62,956 nucleotides of DNA, from NCBI GenBank assembly GCA_040218145.1, contig JAVJQK010000106.1, forward strand, positions 1-62,956. The letters are read 5' to 3'. Source of the DNA: Sandaracinaceae bacterium (GTDB lineage: Bacteria; Myxococcota_A; Polyangia; Polyangiales; Sandaracinaceae). Position 1 is the stretch's first letter. Each line of letters starts with the position of its first letter. The notes under the pieces are model-generated. The model had not been told where the DNA came from. It was given only the letters and a program-made list of their open reading frames with translations, and did not search any database. A program made the translations under genes and the position numbers. This document shows positions 8,643-17,600 of the stretch, one piece after another.

Positions 8643-9770
8643 ATGACAGAGACACGTCGAGATGAGAAGCAGGCCTCGCTCATCATGGCGGTGGCGGTGA
8701 GCGCCGCGCTCGCGTTGGGTTGCACGTCGGCCACCCCCTCGGCCGCGGCGGATGGCGAGAAGCTGGTCGTTCTCGCCGAGGCCGCCGAGGAGCGAGCAGC
8801 GCTCCGGACCGCCGACGCGGTCGTTCGCCTCGGCCCTCGTTCTGCCGCCCTCGACGGACGACCTCTGTTCTCGGGTCCTCGAGTCGCGCTGGCAGGGTCG
8901 GGGCCTCGTCCGCTCGTGGACCTCGTGGCGCCCCCCGCACGGTCCGCGGCGGAGGTCCTCGCGTTCACTCGCTCGCTCGTCGAAGCCGGCGCGACGGTGC
9001 GCCTCGTGGTCTCGCGCGACGGGGAACGAGGCGGCATCGCGCGGTTCTCGCCAGAGGCCCTCGGCCCCCCAGACCCCGCCGCGGTCCACGTCTGGCTCGA
9101 GCTCGGCGAAGAAGGTTTCGTCAGGACCAGCGAAGGCGCCCTCATCCCCGCGGACGACGCGAGAGCCCTCCGTGATGCGCTCCTCGACCAGCGGCAGCAG
9201 CGCCCGGAAGATCACGCCCTCTCCTTCGACCTGGGCCCAGCCGTCTCCTACCGACGCTGGGCAAGCGCCCTGGGAGTCGCGGCCGCGACTGGGTTCGACG
9301 CACCGTCGCTCGTGGCCGCTGGAGCGCTGAGGAACCTCGAGGCGTTGCCCGATCGGAGCGCGCTGTGCGTCGGTGACCTGAGAGCCCCTCCGCCGGGCGA
9401 GTACGCCCGCGCCGCGAACGCCCACCCACCCCGCCGCTCGGAGGTCGCGCTGGTGTCCGTCGGCGTGGAGGGCGCGCTCGACGAGGCCTGGGTCCGCGAT
9501 TCGTTCACGGCTCACGCCGAGCAGCTGCGCGCGTGTCACGAGCGCACGCCGCGAGCGCCCGCGGGCACCCTTCGACTTCGATTGAGAGTCGACGCTGCGG
9601 GCGCCGTTCGGTCGATCCGCCAGGGACGTTTCACGCTCGCGCACCCCGAGATGATTCGGTGCGTCCAGGCGGCGATCTTCGCGTGGCGAGCGCCGCCTCC
9701 GGGCGCGCCGGGCGCAGCGGAGCTGGAGCTGGCTTTTCGGCCCGACTGGAGTCCAGCCGCCGATCCATGA
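8643..9770 (+). CDS. Lipoprotein with ExbD/TolR-like and AgmX/PglI C-terminal-like region
   Basis: A 375-residue protein. The N-terminus has a hydrophobic signal ending in 'LALGCTSA', a plausible lipobox with Cys27. The middle ('VVRLGPRSAALDGRPL...LVDLVAPPARSAAEVLAFTRSLVEAGATVRLVV') looks like a periplasmic ExbD/TolR-type strand-helix fold. The final 80 residues ('AHAEQLRACHERTP...AGTLRLRLRVDAAGAVRSI') match the AgmX/PglI C-terminal pattern common in myxobacterial envelope and gliding proteins, including the paired Cys about 60 residues apart. It is probably envelope-located. It sits just upstream of vgrG, with a 90-base gap and the same strand. Confidence 0.65.
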   Translation: MTETRRDEKQASLIMAVAVSAALALGCTSATPSAAADGEKLVVLAEAAEERAALRTADAVVRLGPRSAALDGRPLFSGPRVALAGSGPRPLVDLVAPPARSAAEVLAFTRSLVEAGATVRLVVSRDGERGGIARFSPEALGPPDPAAVHVWLELGEEGFVRTSEGALIPADDARALRDALLDQRQQRPEDHALSFDLGPAVSYRRWASALGVAAATGFDAPSLVAAGALRNLEALPDRSALCVGDLRAPPPGEYARAANAHPPRRSEVALVSVGVEGALDEAWVRDSFTAHAEQLRACHERTPRAPAGTLRLRLRVDAAGAVRSIRQGRFTLAHPEMIRCVQAAIFAWRAPPPGAPGAAELELAFRPDWSPAADP

Positions 9771-9859
9771 GAAAAAGTTGGCCGCGGCACGCAACCGCGT
9801 CCGGGGGAGGACGAGGAGAGCGGCGTGCGACGATTTTCGAAGCAGCACGGGGAGCGGCG

Positions 9860-12592
9860 ATGACGGACCACGGTGGACACGGGGGCGGCGGCGGCCATGG
9901 CGGCGGCGGCGGCCACGGAGGCGGCGGCGGCGACGACGAGCATGGGCCGGCCCACGGCATCTCCGAGAGTACGGAGGGCCTGGCGGGCGTCGCCGAGGGC
10001 ATCGCCAACATGATCCCGGAGGAAGAGGAGCATGACGGCGACGGGCACGGCGACGACGGTCACGACGAAGAGACCGACCACACCGCCGAGGACTGGCGCG
10101 AGGGCCTCGAGACGGGCGCGAAGGTCGGTGAGACCGTCGCCAAGGGCGTCCAGGGCCTCGACAAGCTGGGCAAGGGCCTGAAGTCGGGCGACTTCGGCGA
10201 CCTGGGCAGCGGCGTCGGAGGCCTCGCAGACGCGGCGCGCTACGTCGTGCCCGAGGGCGAGGCGCAGGCCGTGATGGCGGGCGTGGGGCAGGTCGCGCGC
10301 GGGCTCGGCCAGGTCGTCGAGGGCGTCCAGAGCCTGGCCGAGCAGCTCCAGGGTGAGGCGCACACGGTGCACTATCACCTCGACGTCGACGGCACTGACG
10401 TCACCTGGAACGTGCGCTCGCTGCACTACGAGGACGCCATCGGCGAGCTGCCGGTCATCAGCGTCGAGGCGGCGGTGGCGCGCGACAGCTTCCTCGAGGA
10501 GACGGAGCTGTTCGCCAAGGACGTGCACGTGAACATCGAGCGCGAGGAGCACCAGCGCTCGCTCCGCGGCATCGTGCGGCGCGCGTCGGTCGACCATGGC
10601 CGCGACGAGCAGCTCATCCACCTCGAGATCGTGCCCGCCGCGTGGATGATGACGCAGGGCATGGACTCCCGGGTCTACCAGGACATGAACGTGCCGCGCC
10701 TCGTGAAAGAGGTCCTGCACGAGATGCTGGGCGATCGCCAGCGAGAGCTGCGCGTGGAGCTGACCGAGCAGTACCCGGTGCACGAGTACATGGTGCAGCA
10801 CCGCGAGACGCACTGGGGCTTCCTGTCCAGGCTGATGGATGAGGAGGGTATCTGGTGGTACTTCGACCACGACTCCGAGGATCACGAGGTCCTCGTCCTG
10901 TGCGACTCGAACGACAACCGCCCGAACATCCTCGAGGACGCCGACGGGCAGGTACAGTACACGCACCAGGAGAACGCTGCGGTCGGTCGCGAAGCCGCGT
11001 TCCACATGCAGCGGCAGCGCTGGATGGGTCCGACCGACGCGCACAGCACGGGCTACGACTGGACCGCCCCCCGGAGTCCCATCGAACAGCGGCACGAGGG
11101 CCGCGGCGAGCACGCCGGCCCGGCGCTCGAGGTGCACGAGCACTTCCACAACGTGCGCCACCACGAGTACGACGAAGGCAACGGGCGGTACCAGGCGCAC
11201 ACCGCCTCGCGGCATGGTCAGCACCAGACCGAGCGCCTCGATCTGGCGCGGGCGCACTGGTCCGTCCAGACGACGGTCATCGAGGCCAAGCCCGGCCACA
11301 TCTTCGAGCTCGTCGGCGCCGACACCCACGACGGGCGCTACCTGATCACGCGAGTCAGCGGCAGCGGTCAGCCCGGCGCGGCGGCCGGCGGCTTCCACGC
11401 GACCCTCGAGCTGATCCCGGCGGACATGCCCTATCGCCCGCCAGCGCCCACCCGTCCGACCATGCCGGGGCCCGAGACGGCGACCGTGGTGGGGCCGAGC
11501 TCAGAGGAGATCCACACCGACCAGCACGGGCGGGTGAAGGTACAGTTCCATTGGGACCGCCTGGGCGAGCGGAACGAGCGCTCGAGCGCCTGGATCCGCG
11601 TCATGCAGCAGTGGGCCGGCACCGGCTGGGGCGCCATCTGGATCCCGCGGATCGGCATGGAGGTCATCGTCAGCTTCCTCGGCGGCGACCCCGATCGTCC
11701 GGTCATCACGGGCTGCCTCTACAACGGCGACAACCCCGTCCCCTACGAGCTGCCCGCCAACAAGACGGTCAGCGGCTGGAAGACGAACAGCTCGCAAGGC
11801 GGCGATGGCTACAACGAGCTCAAGTTCGAGGACAAGAAGGGCTCCGAGCAGATCTATGTCCACGCCGAGAAGGACTACGACGAGGTCGTCGACCACTGCC
11901 ACACGACGCACGTGAAGGTCGACCAGACCAACACGGTGGATCACGACCAGACCGAGACCATCGGGAACGATCAGACGCTCACGGTTCACAACAACCGCGA
12001 GAAGACGGTCGACGTCGACGAGACGAACACGATCACGGGGAACCGAACGACTCAGATCGGGCCGGACGGCGGCAACGACAAGCTCTGGGTCAGAGAAGAC
12101 CGCGAGACACAGGTCGATGGTGGCAAGGACGCCCTGCTCGTGACCGCGGGAAACAAGACCACCTCCATCGCCGAGGGAAGGTGGGACATCGACACCAAGA
12201 AGCGCTTCATGGTGAAGCAGGGCGGCGGGACCCATCTCGAACTGAATGAGTATGGCTACCTGTCGACCCCGGGTCGTGTCCAGATCAAGTCGGGCGACGG
12301 TAAGGTCTGGTACGACGCCAAGGCGGACGGTCACCTCAAGCTCAGAGCTGAGGACAACATCGACGTTCATACACTCAAGAAACTCGTCACCAGTTCGGAC
12401 GCATCGACGACGATGCAGGCCGGCGACAAGGTCGAGATCACCGCTGAGAACGAGATCACACTCAGGGTGGGCACCTCTGTTCTGAGCATCAAGCCCGATG
12501 GAATCGAGATCCACGGTGGAACGATCAAGATAGCGGCGACATCCGGCGTCACCGAGATCGACGCCGCCAGCCAGGTCAAGATCAAGTGCTAG
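9860..12592 (+). CDS. vgrG: VgrG-type type VI secretion spike protein with unusual His/Gly/Asp-rich N-terminus
   Basis: A 910-residue protein. Residues 1-75 are almost entirely Gly, His, Asp and Glu ('GGHGGGGGHGGGGG' type repeats), then a helical segment ('GLETGAKVGETVAKGVQGLDKL') to about residue 170. The gp27-like VgrG body follows ('FLSRLMDEEGIWWYFDHD' is a family signature). Next come the OB-fold/gp5 region ('HTDQHGRVKVQFHWDRLGE', 'RVMQQWAGTGWGAIWIPRIGMEV') and a long C-terminal beta-helix with 'TVDHDQTETIGNDQT' repeats. VgrG trimers form the puncturing tip of the T6SS tail and carry cargo at the C-terminus. Most VgrGs lack a leading metal-binding-like tail. The base composition drops within the last third of the gene (from about 12120). 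Confidence 0.93.
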   Translation: MTDHGGHGGGGGHGGGGGHGGGGGDDEHGPAHGISESTEGLAGVAEGIANMIPEEEEHDGDGHGDDGHDEETDHTAEDWREGLETGAKVGETVAKGVQGLDKLGKGLKSGDFGDLGSGVGGLADAARYVVPEGEAQAVMAGVGQVARGLGQVVEGVQSLAEQLQGEAHTVHYHLDVDGTDVTWNVRSLHYEDAIGELPVISVEAAVARDSFLEETELFAKDVHVNIEREEHQRSLRGIVRRASVDHGRDEQLIHLEIVPAAWMMTQGMDSRVYQDMNVPRLVKEVLHEMLGDRQRELRVELTEQYPVHEYMVQHRETHWGFLSRLMDEEGIWWYFDHDSEDHEVLVLCDSNDNRPNILEDADGQVQYTHQENAAVGREAAFHMQRQRWMGPTDAHSTGYDWTAPRSPIEQRHEGRGEHAGPALEVHEHFHNVRHHEYDEGNGRYQAHTASRHGQHQTERLDLARAHWSVQTTVIEAKPGHIFELVGADTHDGRYLITRVSGSGQPGAAAGGFHATLELIPADMPYRPPAPTRPTMPGPETATVVGPSSEEIHTDQHGRVKVQFHWDRLGERNERSSAWIRVMQQWAGTGWGAIWIPRIGMEVIVSFLGGDPDRPVITGCLYNGDNPVPYELPANKTVSGWKTNSSQGGDGYNELKFEDKKGSEQIYVHAEKDYDEVVDHCHTTHVKVDQTNTVDHDQTETIGNDQTLTVHNNREKTVDVDETNTITGNRTTQIGPDGGNDKLWVREDRETQVDGGKDALLVTAGNKTTSIAEGRWDIDTKKRFMVKQGGGTHLELNEYGYLSTPGRVQIKSGDGKVWYDAKADGHLKLRAEDNIDVHTLKKLVTSSDASTTMQAGDKVEITAENEITLRVGTSVLSIKPDGIEIHGGTIKIAATSGVTEIDAASQVKIKC

Positions 12593-12608
12593 AGACAGGC
12601 CGCCATCG

Positions 12609-13634
12609 ATGGAACTGATCAATCATACGGGGATTCCAGCCGAGCTCACTTGCTCGGCACTCTCGGAGGCGGACGGGGTTCGTCTCAGGACAGGGCTCCT
12701 CGTCGCCAAGGCCACCTTCAGGAGCGGCGCCCACGGAGAGATGGAGTTGGACTTCAAGACTCCTGACCCGCTGCTGAGCGCCGAGATCCAGACCGCTCTC
12801 GGGATGCTCCCTCGTGACGACCTGCCCCGTCTGCCAGGTCAAGATGGCGTGGACGTGATGGTGCTCGGGCACGCTTGCGCGCCAGACGACACTCCAGTTG
12901 CAGAGATGACGGTTTCGCTGGACGTAAGCGACCGTCGATTCGAGCTTCGAGTCACCGGGGATCGAGTCTGGGTATCGGGACCGGACGGTGAGCGCCACCT
13001 CAGCGCCCCCACCTCGTTCCGCCGGATGCCCCTTACATGGGAGCGAGCATTCGGGGGCACCGTCGAGGTCTGGTTGGATGAGAACACGGTGGTGCCGGTC
13101 CGCCATGCGCTGAACCCACTAGGCCGCGGCTTCACGTCGGCGGACGCGACGAGCTCGATGCATGCGCGTTCGTTGTGCCCGGCTGGCTTTCCCCGTGCCG
13201 AATCGCAGCCCGCGGTGGCCCCGAACGTCGAATCACCACGAGAGCTGGTCGCGGAAGGAGCACCCTCTCCACAGCCGACCTGCTGGGCTCCTATGCCCCT
13301 CGAGCTCGGATTTCACGCGTCCGACGCTCCCCCAAGCGAGCAGCCGCGCACCAGTTTCGCGGTCCCCGAGCTGCGCGGCCTGCCCATCGGCGCAGGGGCG
13401 CGCGTCGCGATGACGGGCGTGGACGGCGCCGAATGGAGCTTCTCCGTACCCGACCTTCGCCTGGCGATGGATTACGTCCTCGGCCAGCGCACCGGCACCC
13501 TCGACCTGAGCATGACCCAGCTGCTGCTATTTCCGGACGAACGGCGCCTCACTATCACGGCGCAGCGTCTATTCAAGTTCAGGGTGAAAGACGAGTCAAC
13601 CGATCGATCCGCCCGATTGAGCCTGGGGGTCTAA
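12609..13634 (+). CDS. DUF2169 domain protein, T6SS effector adaptor/chaperone
   Basis: A 341-residue cytoplasmic protein starting MELINHTGIPAEL. 'GLLVAKATFRSG' near the start and 'RMPLTWERAFGG' around residue 145 are hallmarks of DUF2169 proteins. These are encoded beside vgrG and act in loading PAAR/RHS-type cargo onto the spike. It follows vgrG by 16 bases and its TAA stop overlaps the next ATG by one base, so the three genes are probably translationally coupled. Codon usage is noticeably less GC-rich than in flanking housekeeping genes. Confidence 0.85.
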   Translation: MELINHTGIPAELTCSALSEADGVRLRTGLLVAKATFRSGAHGEMELDFKTPDPLLSAEIQTALGMLPRDDLPRLPGQDGVDVMVLGHACAPDDTPVAEMTVSLDVSDRRFELRVTGDRVWVSGPDGERHLSAPTSFRRMPLTWERAFGGTVEVWLDENTVVPVRHALNPLGRGFTSADATSSMHARSLCPAGFPRAESQPAVAPNVESPRELVAEGAPSPQPTCWAPMPLELGFHASDAPPSEQPRTSFAVPELRGLPIGAGARVAMTGVDGAEWSFSVPDLRLAMDYVLGQRTGTLDLSMTQLLLFPDERRLTITAQRLFKFRVKDESTDRSARLSLGV

Positions 13635-14692
13635 TGCGATTCGAAAAACACATCTCGGTGAGCGTCGACATCATCGGGTTCATGGATTACCTGCCGACGA
13701 TGGTGACGACCCATCCGTACCTCGGTTTCACGCCGCCGTTCTCGATTCCGATGGTTCCTTTCGGAGAAATCGCCACGACTATGGCTTGGATCCCAGGAAT
13801 GTTCATCGGGAAGAACAAGCTGTCATCGAACGTGCTTCACAAAGACTGGAGCATCGTACTCGACGGACACGACGTCGGCCCGCTAGTTCCACATGTATTC
13901 TCGGCTCCACCTGACAACATTCATCTGGCCATCCAAACCATTCAGAGCTCTCGCAAGTCCAACTTCTGCGCGGGAGAGGTGATCTGCAATGGGACACCAA
14001 TCGCGTGCTGCACCATCTTCGAGCTCGCGATCCCGACCCCGATGTCGGCCTGCTCCATCACGCCGTGCCCGATGCTGGGGTCGGGGATGTCTGTCTTGAC
14101 CAATAGCGTCATCGTCGGCATGCACTGGATCGACGTCGTGGCCGGATGGGTGGGCGTGATCATCGACTCGCTGATCAGCATCGCCTTCATCGCTGCCGGC
14201 GGCTCGAAACCGGGCTGGCTTCCGAACCCCTGGGCCATCGTTCCCGGGCTGATCCGCTTGGCCGGCCAGGAATGGGCTGGCTACCACGGCGATGCGAAGA
14301 TGGAGATCAAGGTCGAGCTCGGGCCAGCATCTCGGAGTGTCAGTCTCGAGAGATCGGGAACTGACGGCCGCTGGACCGCGGCGTCCGAGGGCCAGTTGGG
14401 TCCCAGTCTGGCGGAAGACGGTGCGGGCGGCGTCCTCGTCGGCGACGGACTGGCGCGCGACGTCGCGAACGTACACGACCGAGAATCGGTTTCTTGGGGT
14501 GGCGACGGTGGCGAGGGAGTGGTCGTGACGGGTCAGGGCGGAGGTTCTCTGCTCGGGCAGAGTGGCGACGTCGGGGTGTCGAATCGTCGCCCCGGGGACA
14601 ATCAACCCGGGTTCTTCGGCTCCGGTACGTCGACCTGGGGTAGCGGCCAATCGCCACTCGGCCCGGCCTTGGAAGGGATTCCAGAGTTGTGA
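13634..14692 (+). CDS. Hydrophobic T6SS-island protein of unknown family (possible spike-tip/PAAR-position protein)
   Basis: A 352-residue protein starting MRFEKHISVSVDIIGF, overlapping the previous stop (taATG). Residues 1-120 hold short hydrophobic blocks and 'NVLHKDWSIVLDGHDVGPLVPHV'. Residues 110-150 contain a Cys cluster ('SNFCAGEVICNGTPIACC'). A strong hydrophobic segment ('WIDVVAGWVGVIIDSLISIAFIAA') lies at about 165-190. The last 110 residues are Gly/Ser-rich and disordered. The position between a DUF2169 gene and an RHS gene is where PAAR-like tips usually sit, but I do not recognise a PAAR or DUF4150 pattern. Composition is lower in GC. It could also be a membrane-active effector or a translocation-domain protein. 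Confidence 0.55.
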   Translation: MRFEKHISVSVDIIGFMDYLPTMVTTHPYLGFTPPFSIPMVPFGEIATTMAWIPGMFIGKNKLSSNVLHKDWSIVLDGHDVGPLVPHVFSAPPDNIHLAIQTIQSSRKSNFCAGEVICNGTPIACCTIFELAIPTPMSACSITPCPMLGSGMSVLTNSVIVGMHWIDVVAGWVGVIIDSLISIAFIAAGGSKPGWLPNPWAIVPGLIRLAGQEWAGYHGDAKMEIKVELGPASRSVSLERSGTDGRWTAASEGQLGPSLAEDGAGGVLVGDGLARDVANVHDRESVSWGGDGGEGVVVTGQGGGSLLGQSGDVGVSNRRPGDNQPGFFGSGTSTWGSGQSPLGPALEGIPEL

Positions 14693-17600
14693 GCGCCACA
14701 CCTCCGCAAGGGGTCGTTCGTCTCGCGCCCGAGGGCAACGACCGCGGAGCGTTCGGCGTCACAAAGACCGTGTTCGACCTCACTACCTCGTCGCCAAGGG
14801 CCGAAGCGGCCGTTCTGGTGGGAGACCTCTCCGACGAGAACGCAGACCCACGCTGGCCAGCGGGCTCCGACTACTGGCCTCACAAGCCCAATGCTGATGT
14901 CGTCGTTCGCGGGCAAGCCTTCGGCCAGGGTGGCCAAAGAATCGAACGAAGGACGGTCTCCGTGCGCGTCGGCAATGCGCGCAAACGCGTGGAGGTCTTC
15001 GGCAAGCGGCTGGTCGAGTGGACCTCATCAGGCCGCCCACAGATCGGCCGGCCCGAGCCTTTCGAAAGCATCCAGCTGAGCTACACGAACGCCTACGGGG
15101 GACACGACTCTCGTGTGCCGCTTCCTGAGCCGCTGGGCTTCTGGGACGCCATTCGCATCGAGGGAGACCCGCCGGGGGTCTATCCGCGAAACCAATCGGG
15201 GAAGGGATATCTCGTAATCGACTCTCCCATCGCTGGGATCGAGCTGCCGAACCTCGAAGACCCGCAGCGACTGCTCACAGCCGACAGCTTGATCGTGGGG
15301 GACCCTGCGCTCTGGTACCAACAGCCTCTGCCGTGGTTCCTCGACTGGCACTATCCCGCGATGTTCCCAAGGGCCCACTACCTCGGAGCAAGACCCTGGT
15401 TTCAGGTGCCAACGGAGGAGCGGCTCGAAGAAGTGCGGCGAGGGTTCGTGCCGGAACGGTGGCGAGAGATCTCCGGAGACCTCGAGATCTGGAAGCCGAT
15501 TCCGCCCGTCTACTACCAGGAGGCGTCGCTCGGGATGACCTTCTCCGACCTGAGGGAGGGCACGCCGATCGAGGTGGTGGGCATGCACCCGGAGCGGGAG
15601 CGGATGACGTTCGCGATCCCGCGGTTTCCGAAGATGGAGATCGAGGTCGAGGGGGACCGGCAGCAGGTGGAGGCGAAGATCCTCCACGTGGTGATCACGC
15701 CGCACGAGGAGAAGGTGGAGATCACGTGGGCGGGGATCCGCGAGGACATGCCGCGCGCCTTCTTCCCGGGGATCCACGGAGACATCCCGATCACGCTCTG
15801 GGTCGACGGGCACCCCATCCCCTTCGAGACGCCGGAGCCGATCTACCAGAAGATCAAGAAGGCCGAGGCCGAGGGCAAGTTGGACGTGCGCCCGCAGCGG
15901 CGCCGCCCCGGTGAGCCGGGCTACGTCGAGATCATGGGCGCGCTGCTGCCCGAGGATCGACCGCGGCGGGAGCGTGATCAGACGGCGCACGCCGACGCGG
16001 TCGGGCTCGGCGACGTCGACCCGGTCGCGGGGCGGCTGCTGCTGAAGGAGACCGACTGGGAGCTCGCCGGGCCGGTCCCGTTCGCGTTCCGGCGCTTCTA
16101 TTCGTCGTCGATGGCGTGGCGCGCGGGCGCGCTGGGGCTCGGATGGACGCACTGCCTCGAGCAGGCGGTGTGGGAGCAGGACGGGTGGATCCTCTACCGC
16201 ATGGAGGACGGGCGCGAGATCGGGGTGCCCGTGCCAGGCGGAGAGCTCGGCATCGGCGCGAGCGTGCACCACCCGAACGTCGGCGTGACGGTGCTGCGCG
16301 TGGCCTCGGACGCGTTCGAGGTCCGCACGGACGAGGGGCGGCGCTACGCGTTCACGAAGATCGCCGAGAGCGTGAGCGTGGGCGCCCCGAAGGCGCGGCT
16401 CAGCCGGATCTGGGGGCCGGACGGCGGCGCGCTCGACGTGCGCTACGACACCCATGGGCGGCTCGACCGCCTGATACTCCCGGGTGGGCGGCACGTCCGC
16501 TTCGAGCACGATGAGCGCGGGCGGCTGACGCGGGTCTTCGCGCCGACGCGGGACGGCGGCGACCTCGTGGTCGCGGCGCGCTACGAGATCGACGTCTCGG
16601 GGCAGCTCCGTGAGGCGGTCGATGGGCGCAACCGCGCGGCCACGTATCGCTACCAGGCGCGGCTGTTGACCGAGCAGAAGCTGCCCAACGGGCTCGTACG
16701 GCGCTTCACCTACGACGGACAGGGCGCGCGAGCGCGCTGCGTGGGCGAGCGCTGGGGCGAAGACGACAAGGAGCGCGAGTACCTCTGGAGCGAGGACGAG
16801 CGCGTGGTCGGGATCGTGGACGCGAGGGGGAGCTCGTTCTCCGCGCGGGTCACGCCGACCTTCCAGATCGATCGCGTGCTGGACCGCTTCGCGAACGAGA
16901 CGACGCGGGTCTACGACGAGACCTCCGGGCTGCTCGCGTCGCAGACCACGAAGAACGGAGAGACGACGTACCTCTACGATGCGGCCTATCACCTCGCGGA
17001 CGTCAGCGCGCCGGACGCGGGCTCGCTCGGGCTCGAGCACGACGCGCTCGGGCGGCTGGTGAAGGAGACCGACGCGGACGGGCACGCGCTGAAGCGCTCC
17101 TGGGACCACCTCGGGCGGCTGAGCGCGGCCGTCGATCGCGAGGGCGCGAGCGTGATCTACGACTACGACGGCGAGGGGCCGCTCCGCTCGCTGCTGTTGC
17201 CGGGCGAAACGCGGCTGGCGATCGAGCGCGATCCACAGAGCCAGGCCATCGCGTCGATCACGTCTTCCGCGGGCACGCGCTACGCGGCGCGCGACGCGCT
17301 CGGGCGGCCGGTCGACGTCACCGACGAGCTCGGGCAGATCACGACCGTCCGCTACGCGCCCGACGGACGTGTCTCCGACCTGATGCTCCCCGAGGGCGTG
17401 CGGCGCACCCTCGAGTCGGACACGGAGGGGCGTGTGACGCGGCTCCACGACGGGGCCGAGGACGTGCACCTGGTGCGCGACGACTTCGGGCGGCTGACGC
17501 AGGTGGCGCGGGGCGAGGTGGGGGCGCGCTTGCACCATGACGCCGAGGGCCGCGTGAAGATGGTCGAGTCGGAGGCGTTCGACTTCTGGGAGCTGGTGCG

